Of a stretch of 64,000 nt of DNA, positions 1 to 8,372 are shown in pieces; the first letter of the stretch is position 1; each line of letters begins with the position of its first letter. The stretch is from Gammaproteobacteria bacterium (GTDB lineage Bacteria > Pseudomonadota > Gammaproteobacteria > Steroidobacterales > Woeseiaceae), in contig JAOTYE010000014.1 of assembly GCA_029862045.1 (NCBI GenBank), positions 35,853 to 99,852 on the forward strand. Direction: 5' to 3'. Under the pieces are notes generated by a model that did no database searches, was not told the origin of the DNA, and saw only the letters and a program-made list of their open reading frames with translations. A program made the translations under genes and the position numbers.

Positions 1-1
1 G

Positions 2-118
2 ATCTGGCTAACGGGCATGAAACCGGGCGAAGAAGAGAGAATCCTCGAGCAGGTCATCAAGGCCGCACCGGCGAAAAATATTCAAATGTTGTCACGCGGG
101 ACGGTTCTAACAGTTTAG
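2..118 (+). CDS. possible 3' end of an upstream gene (unidentified)
   Basis: One plus-strand frame is open from the window edge to a TAG nine bases before the ffh start codon. Its 38 visible residues contain a charged, helix-like stretch (GMKPGEEERILEQVIKAA) and look like protein rather than noise. All minus-strand frames across the same bases meet stops quickly. I do not recognise the family from this tail. If real, the gene would be cotranscribed with ffh. The usual gammaproteobacterial neighbour (ypjD/ccsA-like) lies on the opposite strand, so this arrangement would be less common. Low confidence because only a fragment is visible. Confidence 0.3.
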   Translation: MWLTGMKPGEEERILEQVIKAAPAKNIQMLSRGTVLTV

Positions 119-127
119 AATCCCCGC

Positions 128-1489
128 ATGTTCGACAACCTCAGCAGTAGGCTCTCCGAGGCAGCGCGCGGCCTCAGCGGCAAAGGCCGCATCACGGAAA
201 GCAATATCAAGGACACGTTGCGTCAGGTTCGCCTTGCGTTGCTGGAGGCCGACGTCGCGCTGCCCGTCGTCAAGTCGTTTATCGACCGCGTTCGCGACCA
301 GGCGGTTGGCGAGGACGTAACCAAGAGCCTGACTCCCGGACAGGCGTTCGTGAAGATCATCCATGCCGAGTTGGTACGAATTCTCGGCGATACGCATGCA
401 CCGCTGGACTTCAAAGCCCAGCCGCCGGTTGTCGTTGTGCTGGCGGGTTTGCAGGGTGCGGGTAAGACGACGACCGCGGCAAAACTCGCGAAGAGGCTGA
501 TCGACAAAGAGAAGAAGCGGGTGATGCTGGTCAGTACCGACGTATATCGTCCGGCAGCTATTTTGCAGCTGCAAACCCTGGCCGCTGAAGTTGGTGCGTT
601 GCATTGCCCGAGTAGCACTGACGACAAGCCCGTCGATATCGTTGATCGCGCTCTTGACGACGCGCGGCGATCACATGCCGATGTGCTGATTATCGACACG
701 GCGGGTCGACTGCATGTCGACGAAGACATGATGCAGGAAGTTGTTGCCGTACACGCGAAGTCCGGTGCTAACGAAACGCTGTTTATTGTTGACAGCATGG
801 CAGGGCAAGACGCCGTGAACGCTGCCACCGTATTTGATCGAAGTTTGCCACTGACAGGTGTGGTGCTGACAAAGGCTGATGGTGACGCCAAGGGTGGCGT
901 TGCCTTGTCGGTACGCGAAGTGATCGGCAAGCCAATACGCTTTCTCGGTGTGGGTGAGAAGGTCGACGCACTCGAAGCATTCCACCCGGATCGTATGGCG
1001 TCGCGCATTCTGGGTATGGGTGACGTGCTGTCGCTGGTCGAGGATATCGAAGACAAAGTCAGCAAGGAAAAAACCGAAAAACTTGCGAAGAAACTAAAAA
1101 AAGGCCGTGGCTTCGACCTGTCGGATCTGAAGGACCAGCTCGAACAGATGTCGAATATGGGGGGTATGGCAGCAATGCTCGAGAAGCTGCCGATGCCGGG
1201 CAACGTCAACCCGGCGGCGCTCAAGGATAGCGCCAATGAACAGCAACTCAGGCGCCAGGTTGCGATCATTAATTCGATGACGCCGGGGGAGCGACGCTTT
1301 CCGAAAACCATCAATGGCTCGCGAAAAAAACGCATAGCCGCTGGCTCGGGGCTGCAGGTTCAGGACGTCAATCGCCTGCTCAAGCAGTTCACCCAGATGG
1401 AGAAAATGATGCGAAAAATGTCCCGCGGCGGCATGAAAAAGATGATGCGCGGCATGCCACGCGGCGGCATGCCGCCCGGAATGCGCTAA
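128..1489 (+). CDS. ffh: signal recognition particle protein Ffh
   Basis: GTPase subunit of the bacterial SRP. It binds 4.5S RNA and signal sequences of nascent inner-membrane proteins and hands ribosomes to FtsY. The 453 residues match the family length. The N domain is about 1-95. The G domain carries the P-loop GLQGAGKTT (about 107-115), DTAGR (190-194) and TKAD (248-251). The C-terminal M domain (about 300-453) ends in a methionine- and glycine-rich tail typical of signal-sequence binding. The RNA-binding segment SRKKRIAAGSGLQVQDVN is intact. The start at ATG 128 gives the canonical MFDNLSSRL beginning. It sits just upstream of the rpsP operon, as in many gammaproteobacteria. Confidence 0.98.
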   Translation: MFDNLSSRLSEAARGLSGKGRITESNIKDTLRQVRLALLEADVALPVVKSFIDRVRDQAVGEDVTKSLTPGQAFVKIIHAELVRILGDTHAPLDFKAQPPVVVVLAGLQGAGKTTTAAKLAKRLIDKEKKRVMLVSTDVYRPAAILQLQTLAAEVGALHCPSSTDDKPVDIVDRALDDARRSHADVLIIDTAGRLHVDEDMMQEVVAVHAKSGANETLFIVDSMAGQDAVNAATVFDRSLPLTGVVLTKADGDAKGGVALSVREVIGKPIRFLGVGEKVDALEAFHPDRMASRILGMGDVLSLVEDIEDKVSKEKTEKLAKKLKKGRGFDLSDLKDQLEQMSNMGGMAAMLEKLPMPGNVNPAALKDSANEQQLRRQVAIINSMTPGERRFPKTINGSRKKRIAAGSGLQVQDVNRLLKQFTQMEKMMRKMSRGGMKKMMRGMPRGGMPPGMR

Positions 1490-1527
1490 GCTACGGAAAT
1501 TACTCGAATTATTCGTCGCGAAAACGC

Positions 1528-1555
1528 TTCACATTTGGGGTGAAACCGGTACAAT
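1528..1555 (+). promoter_or_regulatory. predicted sigma-70 promoter of rpsP-rimM-trmD-rplS
   Basis: TTCACA (1528-1533) and TACAAT (1550-1555) are separated by 16 bases in the 132-base gap between ffh and rpsP. This is a good match to the sigma-70 consensus. Transcription would begin near 1562, leaving a leader of about 60 bases before the rpsP ATG. Prediction by eye only. Confidence 0.55.
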
Positions 1556-1621
1556 GCGCAACCTACTCGGGACGGCCCGGGCTAAGGCATGTCTGCCTGT
1601 CACGCAATTAACGGAAAAATA

Positions 1622-1879
1622 ATGGTTAGTATTCGTCTTTCTCGCGCTGGCGCGAAAAAACGTCCTTTTTATCACCTGGTGGTCACCGACAGCCGCAATC
1701 GTCGGGACGGCCGGTATATTGAACGTGTTGGTTTCTTCAATCCGGTGGGTAAGGAGCATGAGGAGAATCTGCGTATCGATGTCGAACGCGTGGATTACTG
1801 GATAAGTCAGGGCGCACAGCCGTCCGACCGTGTCGCCTCATTGTTGAAGTCGCATAGCAAGGCTCAGGCCAGCAACTGA
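1622..1879 (+). CDS. rpsP: 30S ribosomal protein S16
   Basis: Small-subunit ribosomal protein needed for 30S assembly. The product from ATG 1622 is 85 residues and begins [20 protein letters not shown], the invariant S16 opening. The longer frame starting at 1589 would add 11 residues not found in S16, so it is rejected. Residues 25-60 carry the conserved [15 protein letters not shown] segment. First gene of the rpsP-rimM-trmD-rplS operon. Its TGA (1877-1879) overlaps the likely rimM start. Confidence 0.98.
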   Translation: MVSIRLSRAGAKKRPFYHLVVTDSRNRRDGRYIERVGFFNPVGKEHEENLRIDVERVDYWISQGAQPSDRVASLLKSHSKAQASN

Positions 1880-2385
1880 TAGAAGAACGGGAACAGCCGG
1901 TACTGCTGGGCCGTATATCCGGCCTGTTCGGAGTCAAGGGGTGGCTTAAGGTGTTTTCTTACACCCAGCCACGCGAAGCGATCCTCGACTATGATTGCTG
2001 GCTCCTGAAACGGAAAGGAGAGTGGCAAGCCGCCTCGGTATGTGAGGGCAAACGCCACGGCAAGGCGGTCATCGCACACCTGGATGGAGTGGATGATCGT
2101 GATCAGGCGGTGGAACTGGTTGGATGCGACATAGCCATCGGGCGCGACGACTTGCCCGATGCCGAGGATGGCTCGTATTACTGGGCAGACCTCGAAGGGA
2201 TGCGGGTCGTGCATCGCGACGGTACCGAACTCGGTCGGGTTGCGTATTTGATGGCAACCGGTGCCAATGATGTGTTGGTTACCGAAGGAGAGCGAGAACG
2301 GTTGATTCCGTTCATCGCAGAAAAAGTGATTCTCGACGTTGATTTCGCAAAGGGAGTAATCAGCGTCGATTGGGAGTGGGACTGA
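1876..2385 (+). CDS. rimM: ribosome maturation factor RimM (apparent CTG or ATA start)
   Basis: RimM assists 16S rRNA processing and 30S head assembly and binds S19. The frame reads [20 protein letters not shown] near the N terminus, which is the conserved RimM signature, followed by a C-terminal PRC-barrel domain. The first ordinary start codon in frame is GTG 1951, which would remove this signature. Upstream there is no ATG, GTG or TTG before the stop at 1855-1857. The best start is CTG 1876, 7 bases after an AGG (1866-1868), giving 169 residues, the usual length. ATA 1879 sits exactly where a TGATG-coupled ATG would be expected. Function certain; start codon inferred. Confidence 0.9.
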   Translation: MIEEREQPVLLGRISGLFGVKGWLKVFSYTQPREAILDYDCWLLKRKGEWQAASVCEGKRHGKAVIAHLDGVDDRDQAVELVGCDIAIGRDDLPDAEDGSYYWADLEGMRVVHRDGTELGRVAYLMATGANDVLVTEGERERLIPFIAEKVILDVDFAKGVISVDWEWD

Positions 2386-2389
2386 CACC

Positions 2390-3127
2390 ATGCGTATCGC
2401 CGTTGTCAGCTTGTTCCCGGAATTGGTAGGTCAGGTAGGCGAGTACGGCGTCGTCGGGCGCGCGGTGGAACGGCAGCTTTTGTCGCTCAATTGCGAGAAT
2501 CCCCGCGACTTTGCCGAAGACGCCCACCGCACGGTCGACGACCGGCCTTATGGGGGTGGCCCCGGCATGGTTCTGAAATACGAGCCAACCGCAAAGGCCA
2601 TACGCCAGGCGAAAGACAGCGTGCCTGAGGGCAGTCCGGTCATTTGCCTGTCGCCACAGGGCAAGGTGTTCGATCAGGCAACTGCCAGGCGCTTGTCGGA
2701 CCTGCAGGGTTTTGTCCTGCTGGCCGGTCGCTACGAAGGCATCGACGAGCGGTTGATCGAGAATGAAGTGGATGAGGAGTTGTCACTCGGTGACTTCGTC
2801 TTGTCCGGAGGCGAGATCGCTGCGATGGCGGTGATCGATGCCGTAGCGCGGTTGTTACCGGGTGTGCTCGGTGACGAAGAGTCGGCAACACAGGACTCCT
2901 TTATGGACGGCCTGCTCGACCACCCGCACTACACGCGTCCGGAGAGTGTTGCCGGGCAGCGTGTGCCGGCGGTGTTGTTGTCCGGAGATCACGCGCGAAT
3001 AGCACGCTGGCGCTACAAGCAGGCGTTGGGACGGAGCTTTTTGCGCCGGCCTGACTTGGTAGCAGAATTGAAATTGAATCAGGAGCAACGCAAGTTGCTC
3101 GATGAGTTTTTGAAGGAGCAGGGCTAG
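2390..3127 (+). CDS. trmD: tRNA (guanine-37-N1)-methyltransferase TrmD
   Basis: SPOUT-class methyltransferase that makes m1G37 in tRNAs reading CNN codons and so prevents +1 frameshifting. The 245-residue product has the family signature [11 protein letters not shown] (about 50-60), the AdoMet-binding knot segments [13 protein letters not shown] and [11 protein letters not shown], and the C-terminal helical domain ([10 protein letters not shown]). Start ATG 2390 follows the rimM stop by four bases. Cotranscription with rpsP, rimM and rplS is the conserved arrangement. Confidence 0.98.
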   Translation: MRIAVVSLFPELVGQVGEYGVVGRAVERQLLSLNCENPRDFAEDAHRTVDDRPYGGGPGMVLKYEPTAKAIRQAKDSVPEGSPVICLSPQGKVFDQATARRLSDLQGFVLLAGRYEGIDERLIENEVDEELSLGDFVLSGGEIAAMAVIDAVARLLPGVLGDEESATQDSFMDGLLDHPHYTRPESVAGQRVPAVLLSGDHARIARWRYKQALGRSFLRRPDLVAELKLNQEQRKLLDEFLKEQG

Positions 3128-3154
3128 CCGTCATTGTGGCCCGGGTGCAGAGAC

Positions 3155-3499
3155 ATGAGCAAAATAATTGAAGCGATCGAACAGGAACAAATGGACAAGG
3201 AGATTCCCGCGTTTTCTCCGGGAGATACGATCGTTGTTCAGGTAAAGGTCAAAGAGGGCGAGCGCGAGCGTTTGCAGGCCTTCGAAGGCGTTGTTATCGC
3301 AAAGCGTAACCGCGGCCTCAATTCTTCGTTCACGGTGCGGAAGATTTCGCACGGCGAGGGTGTCGAACGTGTATTCCAGACCTACAGCCCGGTTGTCAGC
3401 TCTATCAAGGTGAAGCGTCGCGGCGATGTCCGTCGCGCCAAGCTGTACTATCTTCGTGGGCGCACTGGCAAGGCCGCGCGGATCAAGGAAAAAATCTAG
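3155..3499 (+). CDS. rplS: 50S ribosomal protein L19
   Basis: Large-subunit protein at the 30S-50S interface. From ATG 3155 the product is 114 residues, starting [13 protein letters not shown], with the conserved [16 protein letters not shown] and [20 protein letters not shown] segments. A GTG at 3134 would add seven residues not seen in L19, so it is rejected. Last gene of the operon. A small hairpin (GCGGAG 3513-3518 with CTCCGC 3534-3539) follows without a T-run, so it is only a weak terminator candidate. Confidence 0.97.
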   Translation: MSKIIEAIEQEQMDKEIPAFSPGDTIVVQVKVKEGERERLQAFEGVVIAKRNRGLNSSFTVRKISHGEGVERVFQTYSPVVSSIKVKRRGDVRRAKLYYLRGRTGKAARIKEKI

Positions 3500-3574
3500 C
3501 GCAACGTCGGTCGCGGAGCGCAATTATGGGATACTCCGCCTGAACTATCGCTCCCAAGGCAGGTCTTTCGTGGC

Positions 3575-4447
3575 ATGAGACCTATTCTGCAAGAATCCCG
3601 ATTTGCGACCCTGCTGGTACTTCTCGCAGTAACGACAGTGAGCGGCTGTGCCTCGCTGATATCCAATGCGGCCAGCGGGCTCGCTGATGATCTTTCGAGC
3701 GCGATCCTGAATCAGGATGACCCGGAAACCGTGCGTGCCGGCATGCCTTCGTACATGTTGCTCATGGACAGTTTCGTCGAGGGCAACCCTGATGATCCGG
3801 CAATGCTCGGCGCCGCCGCAAATCTCTACGCATCCTATGGTGCCATTTTTGCTGACGACGATGCGAGGGCATCGCGGTTAACCGCCCGCGCCCGCGATTA
3901 TGCTTTGCGTGGCATCTGTGCTTCCTACGCTGCTGCTTGCGATTGGCGTGAAATGAACTACGAAGATTTCGTCGGAACCCTCGATGGCCTCACCGAACGG
4001 CATGCTGAAGCTGTGTACTCTTACAGCTTCGCAACGCTTGCGTATCTGCAAGCACATAGTTCCGACTGGAACGCGCGTGCAGAATTGCCACAGGCCGAAG
4101 CCCTGGTAAAGCGTTATCTGGAAATTGCTGGAGATTCCTCGGAAAGTGCGGCGCACATGTACCTCGGGATAATCCTGACGATCCTGCCACCGGCTCTCGG
4201 CGGTAAGCCCGAAGAAGCACGGATTCATTTCGAAAAAGCAATCACGGCGTCGGCGGGTCGCGATCTCAGCGCCAAAATCGAATTTGCGAAAGGTTATGCG
4301 AAGAAGCTGTACGAAAGGGAATTGCACGATCAACTCGTCAACGAAGTGCTTGAGGCCAGTCCATATGCGGATGGCTTGACGTTAACTAACGTTCTTGCAC
4401 AGGAAGAGGCCTTGCGGTTGCGAGCTGAAGCTGATGATTACTTCTGA
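3575..4447 (+). CDS. TRAP transporter T-component lipoprotein (TatT family)
   Basis: Predicted periplasmic lipoprotein of 290 residues. A short hydrophobic signal ends in the lipobox VSGC (about residue 25). The rest is alpha-helical with TPR-like repeats. The sequence pattern (SYMLLMDSFVEGNPDDPAML, LGIILTILPPALGGKPEEAR) is that of the T-component of TRAP-T systems. Those trimeric, pore-forming proteins are known to associate with the P-component binding protein. Encoded immediately before the P, Q and M components of the same transporter, which supports the call. Its stop lies 16 bases before the dctP-like start. Confidence 0.85.
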   Translation: MRPILQESRFATLLVLLAVTTVSGCASLISNAASGLADDLSSAILNQDDPETVRAGMPSYMLLMDSFVEGNPDDPAMLGAAANLYASYGAIFADDDARASRLTARARDYALRGICASYAAACDWREMNYEDFVGTLDGLTERHAEAVYSYSFATLAYLQAHSSDWNARAELPQAEALVKRYLEIAGDSSESAAHMYLGIILTILPPALGGKPEEARIHFEKAITASAGRDLSAKIEFAKGYAKKLYERELHDQLVNEVLEASPYADGLTLTNVLAQEEALRLRAEADDYF

Positions 4448-4463
4448 TCTGAAAGGTATTTCG

Positions 4464-5471
4464 ATGAAGAAACTGACTTTTGTTTTTCTGGCATTGCTGT
4501 TTAGTGGTCTGACGAATGCGGCCGTCTTGAAAATTGCCACGGTTGCCCCCGAAGGGTCCGACTGGATGGAAGCAATGCGGGCGGGTGCAAAGGAAATTCA
4601 GGAACGCACCGAGGGTCGAGTGCAGATAAAATACTACGGCGGTGGTGTCATGGGCAACGACACCAAGGTACTCGGCAAAATACGTATCGGCAATCTGCAC
4701 GGCGGGGCATTTATACCGTCGGCTCTGCAGAAGGTTTATCCCGAAATCAGTCTGTATGGCCTGCCGCTGACCTTCGATTCCGAGGACGAAGCAGCCTACG
4801 TACGAGAGCGCCTTGATCAAACGATCAAAGAGGGCCTTGAAAGAAAAGGATTCGTGAGTTTTGGATTTGCGGCCACGGGTTTTGCTGTCATCATGTCGAA
4901 CGAACCCGTCAAGGGACTTGACGATCTGAGGGGTAAACGCGTCTGGGTGCCTGAAGGTGACACGATAAGCTACGCTTCGATGGAAGCTTTGTCATTATCG
5001 CCAGTCACGTTGCCGCTCACTGATGTCTTGACAGGCCTGCAGACAGGATTGATCGATATCGTTGCGATGTCGCCCATCGGTGCTTTGGTGCTGCAATGGC
5101 ATACCAAGGTCAAGTTCGTTACCGACATGCCGCTTGTATACACGATGGGCTTCATGGCGGTCGACAAGAAAGCGTTCAACAAGATCGGTGCCAAAGATCA
5201 GGCCGTCATTCGTGATGTGATGACGAAAACCTATGCCGTGTTTGACGAAAAGAACCTGGTCGATAACAAAGCGGCGCTGGATGCACTATTGAACACGGGT
5301 ATAAAGAGTATCGTTCCTGATGAGAATGAAAAAGCGAACATACGCAAACTCTTGTCGCAATCGAATCGCAGCCTGGCGCAGCAGGGTGAATACTCCCTGG
5401 ATCTTTATGACGAGATGATGGGCTATGTGCAGGAATTCCGCGTCGGTGTTGAAGGCGCTGCTGGCAACTGA
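4464..5471 (+). CDS. TRAP transporter substrate-binding protein (DctP family)
   Basis: Periplasmic solute-binding (P) subunit of a TRAP transporter, 335 residues from ATG 4464. GAAAGG (4451-4456) gives a Shine-Dalgarno seven bases upstream. A longer frame from 4395 would overlap the previous gene and is rejected. The Sec signal peptide is about 1-19 (FLALLFSGLTNA). Family features include the conserved region around LDDLRGKRVWVPEG (about 155-168). The ligand is probably a carboxylate (inference from the family); no finer substrate call can be made. Operon with the T, Q and M components. Confidence 0.92.
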   Translation: MKKLTFVFLALLFSGLTNAAVLKIATVAPEGSDWMEAMRAGAKEIQERTEGRVQIKYYGGGVMGNDTKVLGKIRIGNLHGGAFIPSALQKVYPEISLYGLPLTFDSEDEAAYVRERLDQTIKEGLERKGFVSFGFAATGFAVIMSNEPVKGLDDLRGKRVWVPEGDTISYASMEALSLSPVTLPLTDVLTGLQTGLIDIVAMSPIGALVLQWHTKVKFVTDMPLVYTMGFMAVDKKAFNKIGAKDQAVIRDVMTKTYAVFDEKNLVDNKAALDALLNTGIKSIVPDENEKANIRKLLSQSNRSLAQQGEYSLDLYDEMMGYVQEFRVGVEGAAGN

Positions 5472-5473
5472 GG

Positions 5474-5995
5474 GTGGCATCCGGTCTTACTGCCTTGTTG
5501 TCCAGGCTCGACCAGTTCGGTCGGCTGCTTGAAAACATTGCTCTTGTCACGATGTTGACAAGCATGATCGTGCTCGCGGTCCTTCAGATCGTGCTGCGTG
5601 AGGTCTTTGGTACAGGCATTATCTGGGCTGATGAGTTGCTCAAGCTCATGGTGCTGTGGCTGGCCATGGTCGGATCGATCGCGGCTTGTCGCGACGATCG
5701 CCACATTCGTATTGATGTTCTGTCGCACTTGCTACCAGATTGGCTCGTAAGATTTACGCGCGTGCTCGTCGATGTTTTCGCTGCAATTGTCTGCGCTACC
5801 ATCGCCTGGCAGGCATGGCGATATCTGCAACTTGAAATCGAATTCGAAGACCAGGTTCTGGTCGATACGCCGGCTTGGATCGCACATATCGTCGTACCGC
5901 TGGCATTTGCTCTGGTGAGCTATCGTTTCGTCATACTGGCCGCCAAAAGAATTTCCATCATGGCAGGCAGTGTCGATGAGGATACGACACAATGA
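5474..5995 (+). CDS. TRAP transporter small permease (DctQ family)
   Basis: Small membrane subunit (Q) of the TRAP transporter, 173 residues with four predicted transmembrane helices (about 18-40, 52-70, 95-115, 135-158). It carries the typical DELLKLMVLWLAMVGSIAACRDDRHIRIDV-type region, in which acidic and RDDRH residues are conserved in DctQ. Starts at GTG 5474, two bases after the binding-protein stop. Its TGA overlaps the ATG of the large permease (ATGA), indicating translational coupling. Confidence 0.92.
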   Translation: MASGLTALLSRLDQFGRLLENIALVTMLTSMIVLAVLQIVLREVFGTGIIWADELLKLMVLWLAMVGSIAACRDDRHIRIDVLSHLLPDWLVRFTRVLVDVFAAIVCATIAWQAWRYLQLEIEFEDQVLVDTPAWIAHIVVPLAFALVSYRFVILAAKRISIMAGSVDEDTTQ

Positions 5996-7254
5996 TTGCC
6001 GTAAGCGTCATTCTGATCTTGCTGGCTGTACTGGGCGCGCCATTGTTCGCGGTCATTGCCACAAGTGCGATGCTCGGTTTTCAGCGAGACGAGACCGACC
6101 TGATGAACATGGCACTCGAGATTCAGAGTATTGCGGATCTGCCATTTCTCGCTGCGATTCCTCTGTTCACATTTGCCGGTTATGTACTCAGCGAGAGCGA
6201 TGCACCCAAACGTCTCGTTCGACTGACCGGAGCAATGCTGGGTTGGTTGCCCGGCGGTCTCGCGCTAGTGGCCCTTGCAGCTTGTGCGTTCTTTACGGCG
6301 TTTACCGGTGCGTCTGGCGTCACGATTATTGCCCTGGGTGCGATCCTGTATCCGGCACTTAAACACGATGGCTATCCCGACAAATTCAATCTCGGGCTCG
6401 TCACTTCGTCAGGCAGTCTCGGACTGTTGTTTGCGCCATCGTTACCACTGATTCTCTATGGTGTGATTGCCGAAGTCTCGATCGATAGTCTTTTCCTGGC
6501 CGGCATCCTGCCGGGCATGGTTATGCTTGTGATGCTCTCGGCCTGGAGTCTTTGGGTCAATCGCAGCAATCGCAAACCGCTGTCCAATTTCTCCTGGCGG
6601 GAAACGGGGGCTGCAATCAGGGAATCGATCTGGGAAATTCCGTTGCCGATTGTCGTCCTTGGCGGTATCTACTCCGGTTTCCTGGCGGTTTCAGAGGCGG
6701 CGGCCGTTACGGCGCTTTACGTACTCATCGTCGAAGTTGTCATACACCGGGAAATCCCGCTCTCCGATCTGCCCAGGATCATGCGTGCATCGATGGTGCT
6801 GGTTGGCGGAATCCTGATCATTCTCGGCGTGTCTCTGGCGTCTACGAACTACATGATCAGTGCCGGTATTCCGCAGATGTTGCTCGAATACGTTGCGAGC
6901 CTCGTTTCGAGCCCGGTCTCATTCCTCATTCTGCTGCTGATATTCCTCCTGATTCTTGGCGCGATTCTCGATATCTTCTCCGCCATCGTGCTCGTCGTGC
7001 CGCTGATTCTGCCTATTGCAGCCGAATACGGTGTTCACGAGGTCCACCTTGGCATAGTATTTCTGGCAGCGATGCAGTTGGGATATATGACGCCACCAGT
7101 TGGTCTAAACTTGTTTATCGCAAGTTATCGATTTGAAAAACCGATCATGCATGTCTATTCGGCCACGTTTCCGTTTCTGATTATCCTGACGCTGTCGGTC
7201 ATATTGATTACGTTTTGGCCGGATTTGTCCCTTTGGTTAGTGCCGGACCCGTAA
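5992..7254 (+). CDS. TRAP transporter large permease (DctM family)
   Basis: Sodium-coupled transport subunit (M), 420 residues, hydrophobic throughout with about 11-12 helices. Family motifs include LPFLAAIPLFTFAGYVLSES, FTGASGVTIIALGAILYPAL and QLGYMTPPVGLNLF near the C terminus. Start ATG 5992 overlaps the Q-subunit stop. With the preceding three genes it makes a complete TRAP-T system. The next gene, a periplasmic dehydrogenase, starts only 16 bases later and is probably in the same transcript. Confidence 0.95.
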   Translation: MIAVSVILILLAVLGAPLFAVIATSAMLGFQRDETDLMNMALEIQSIADLPFLAAIPLFTFAGYVLSESDAPKRLVRLTGAMLGWLPGGLALVALAACAFFTAFTGASGVTIIALGAILYPALKHDGYPDKFNLGLVTSSGSLGLLFAPSLPLILYGVIAEVSIDSLFLAGILPGMVMLVMLSAWSLWVNRSNRKPLSNFSWRETGAAIRESIWEIPLPIVVLGGIYSGFLAVSEAAAVTALYVLIVEVVIHREIPLSDLPRIMRASMVLVGGILIILGVSLASTNYMISAGIPQMLLEYVASLVSSPVSFLILLLIFLLILGAILDIFSAIVLVVPLILPIAAEYGVHEVHLGIVFLAAMQLGYMTPPVGLNLFIASYRFEKPIMHVYSATFPFLIILTLSVILITFWPDLSLWLVPDP

Positions 7255-7270
7255 CCCTGTGAGGTGAGTC

Positions 7271-8365
7271 GTGAGAGCAAGTGCAGGTATTCTTCTATTC
7301 TTGGGTTTTCTGACCGCGCAATCGAGTGGGGCCGAACCCGTGGATCTCGACGATATCGAGTTGCCGCCAGGCTTTAAAATCGAGATCTATGCCAATGTTC
7401 CGAATGCCCGCTCTCTTGCGTTGGCTGACCACGATGTGGTTTTCGTTTCGAATCGTCGTAAAAGTTCCGTTTATGCCGTTGTTCCGGCTGGCGAAGCTAA
7501 CCCGCAGGTGCTTGAGATAGCCACTGGCCTCAAGACACCGAACGGTATCGCATTTTTCAATGGCGACCTTTATATCGCCGAGGTCGGCCGGATTTTGCGC
7601 CTGAATGACGTTGAGAGCCAACTGAATATTAGGCCGGTTCCGGAAGTGCTGGACATAGAATTGCCCGGTGAAACCCATCACGGCTGGCGATACATCGGCA
7701 TCGGACCGGATTATAAGCTCTATGTCGCCATTGGAGCCCCGTGCAACATATGCGATCGGGGTGCAGAAGGCTTCGCGCAGATTATTCGCATGAATCTGGA
7801 TGGGTCAGGAAGAGAGATCTATGCTGAGGGTATCCGCAACTCGGTTGGCTTCACCTGGCATCCCGACACCGGGGAACTCTGGTTTACCGACAACGGCCGC
7901 GACATGATGGGCGACGATATTCCGCCGGACGAATTGAATCGTGCCCCGGCAAAGGGATTGCATTTCGGCTATCCGTACTGTCACGCAGGTGATATTCCGG
8001 ATCCGGAGTTTGGTGAAGGCAAGGAATGCGACGATTTCACGGCGCCGGCACAGAAACTCGGCCCGCATGTCGCGGCATTGGGTGTGAAGTTCTACACCGG
8101 CGAGATGTTCCCACCCGAATATCACGGACAGATATTTGTGGCCGAGCACGGTTCCTGGAATCGCTCAAAGAAAATTGGCTATCGGATTAGCCTCGTGCGT
8201 CTTGAAAACGGTGCGCCGGTTTCCTACGAAGTGTTCGCCGAGGGCTGGATGCGGAAAGAAAAAGTGTCGGGCCGACCCGTAGATTTGCTCGTACTGGCTG
8301 ACGGATCGATGCTCGTGAGCGACGACTACGGCGGCAAGATCTACAGAATCAGTTACGAGAAGTGA
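7271..8365 (+). CDS. secreted PQQ-dependent sugar (sorbosone-type) dehydrogenase
   Basis: Predicted periplasmic six-bladed beta-propeller oxidoreductase, 364 residues from GTG 7271. The signal peptide is about 1-21. The fold family is recognised from LPPGFKIEIYANVPNARSLA, GLKTPNGIAFFNGDLYIAE, YAEGIRNSVGFTWHP and GQIFVAEHGSWNRSKKIGY, typical of soluble glucose/L-sorbosone dehydrogenases that bind PQQ. Cysteines at GAPCNIC and later GYPYCHAG and KECDDF could form disulfides. It follows the TRAP genes closely, so it may oxidise a sugar or sugar lactone linked to the imported acid; this link is inference. The exact substrate cannot be read from sequence. Confidence 0.8.
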   Translation: MRASAGILLFLGFLTAQSSGAEPVDLDDIELPPGFKIEIYANVPNARSLALADHDVVFVSNRRKSSVYAVVPAGEANPQVLEIATGLKTPNGIAFFNGDLYIAEVGRILRLNDVESQLNIRPVPEVLDIELPGETHHGWRYIGIGPDYKLYVAIGAPCNICDRGAEGFAQIIRMNLDGSGREIYAEGIRNSVGFTWHPDTGELWFTDNGRDMMGDDIPPDELNRAPAKGLHFGYPYCHAGDIPDPEFGEGKECDDFTAPAQKLGPHVAALGVKFYTGEMFPPEYHGQIFVAEHGSWNRSKKIGYRISLVRLENGAPVSYEVFAEGWMRKEKVSGRPVDLLVLADGSMLVSDDYGGKIYRISYEK

Positions 8366-8372
8366 GGCATAC

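Noticed and set aside
223..1335. Minus-strand 370-residue ORF
   Set aside because: Shadow of ffh with serine- and threonine-rich, low-information composition.
1589..1621. Eleven extra N-terminal codons of rpsP
   Set aside because: Not present in S16 proteins; the ATG at 1622 gives the canonical start.
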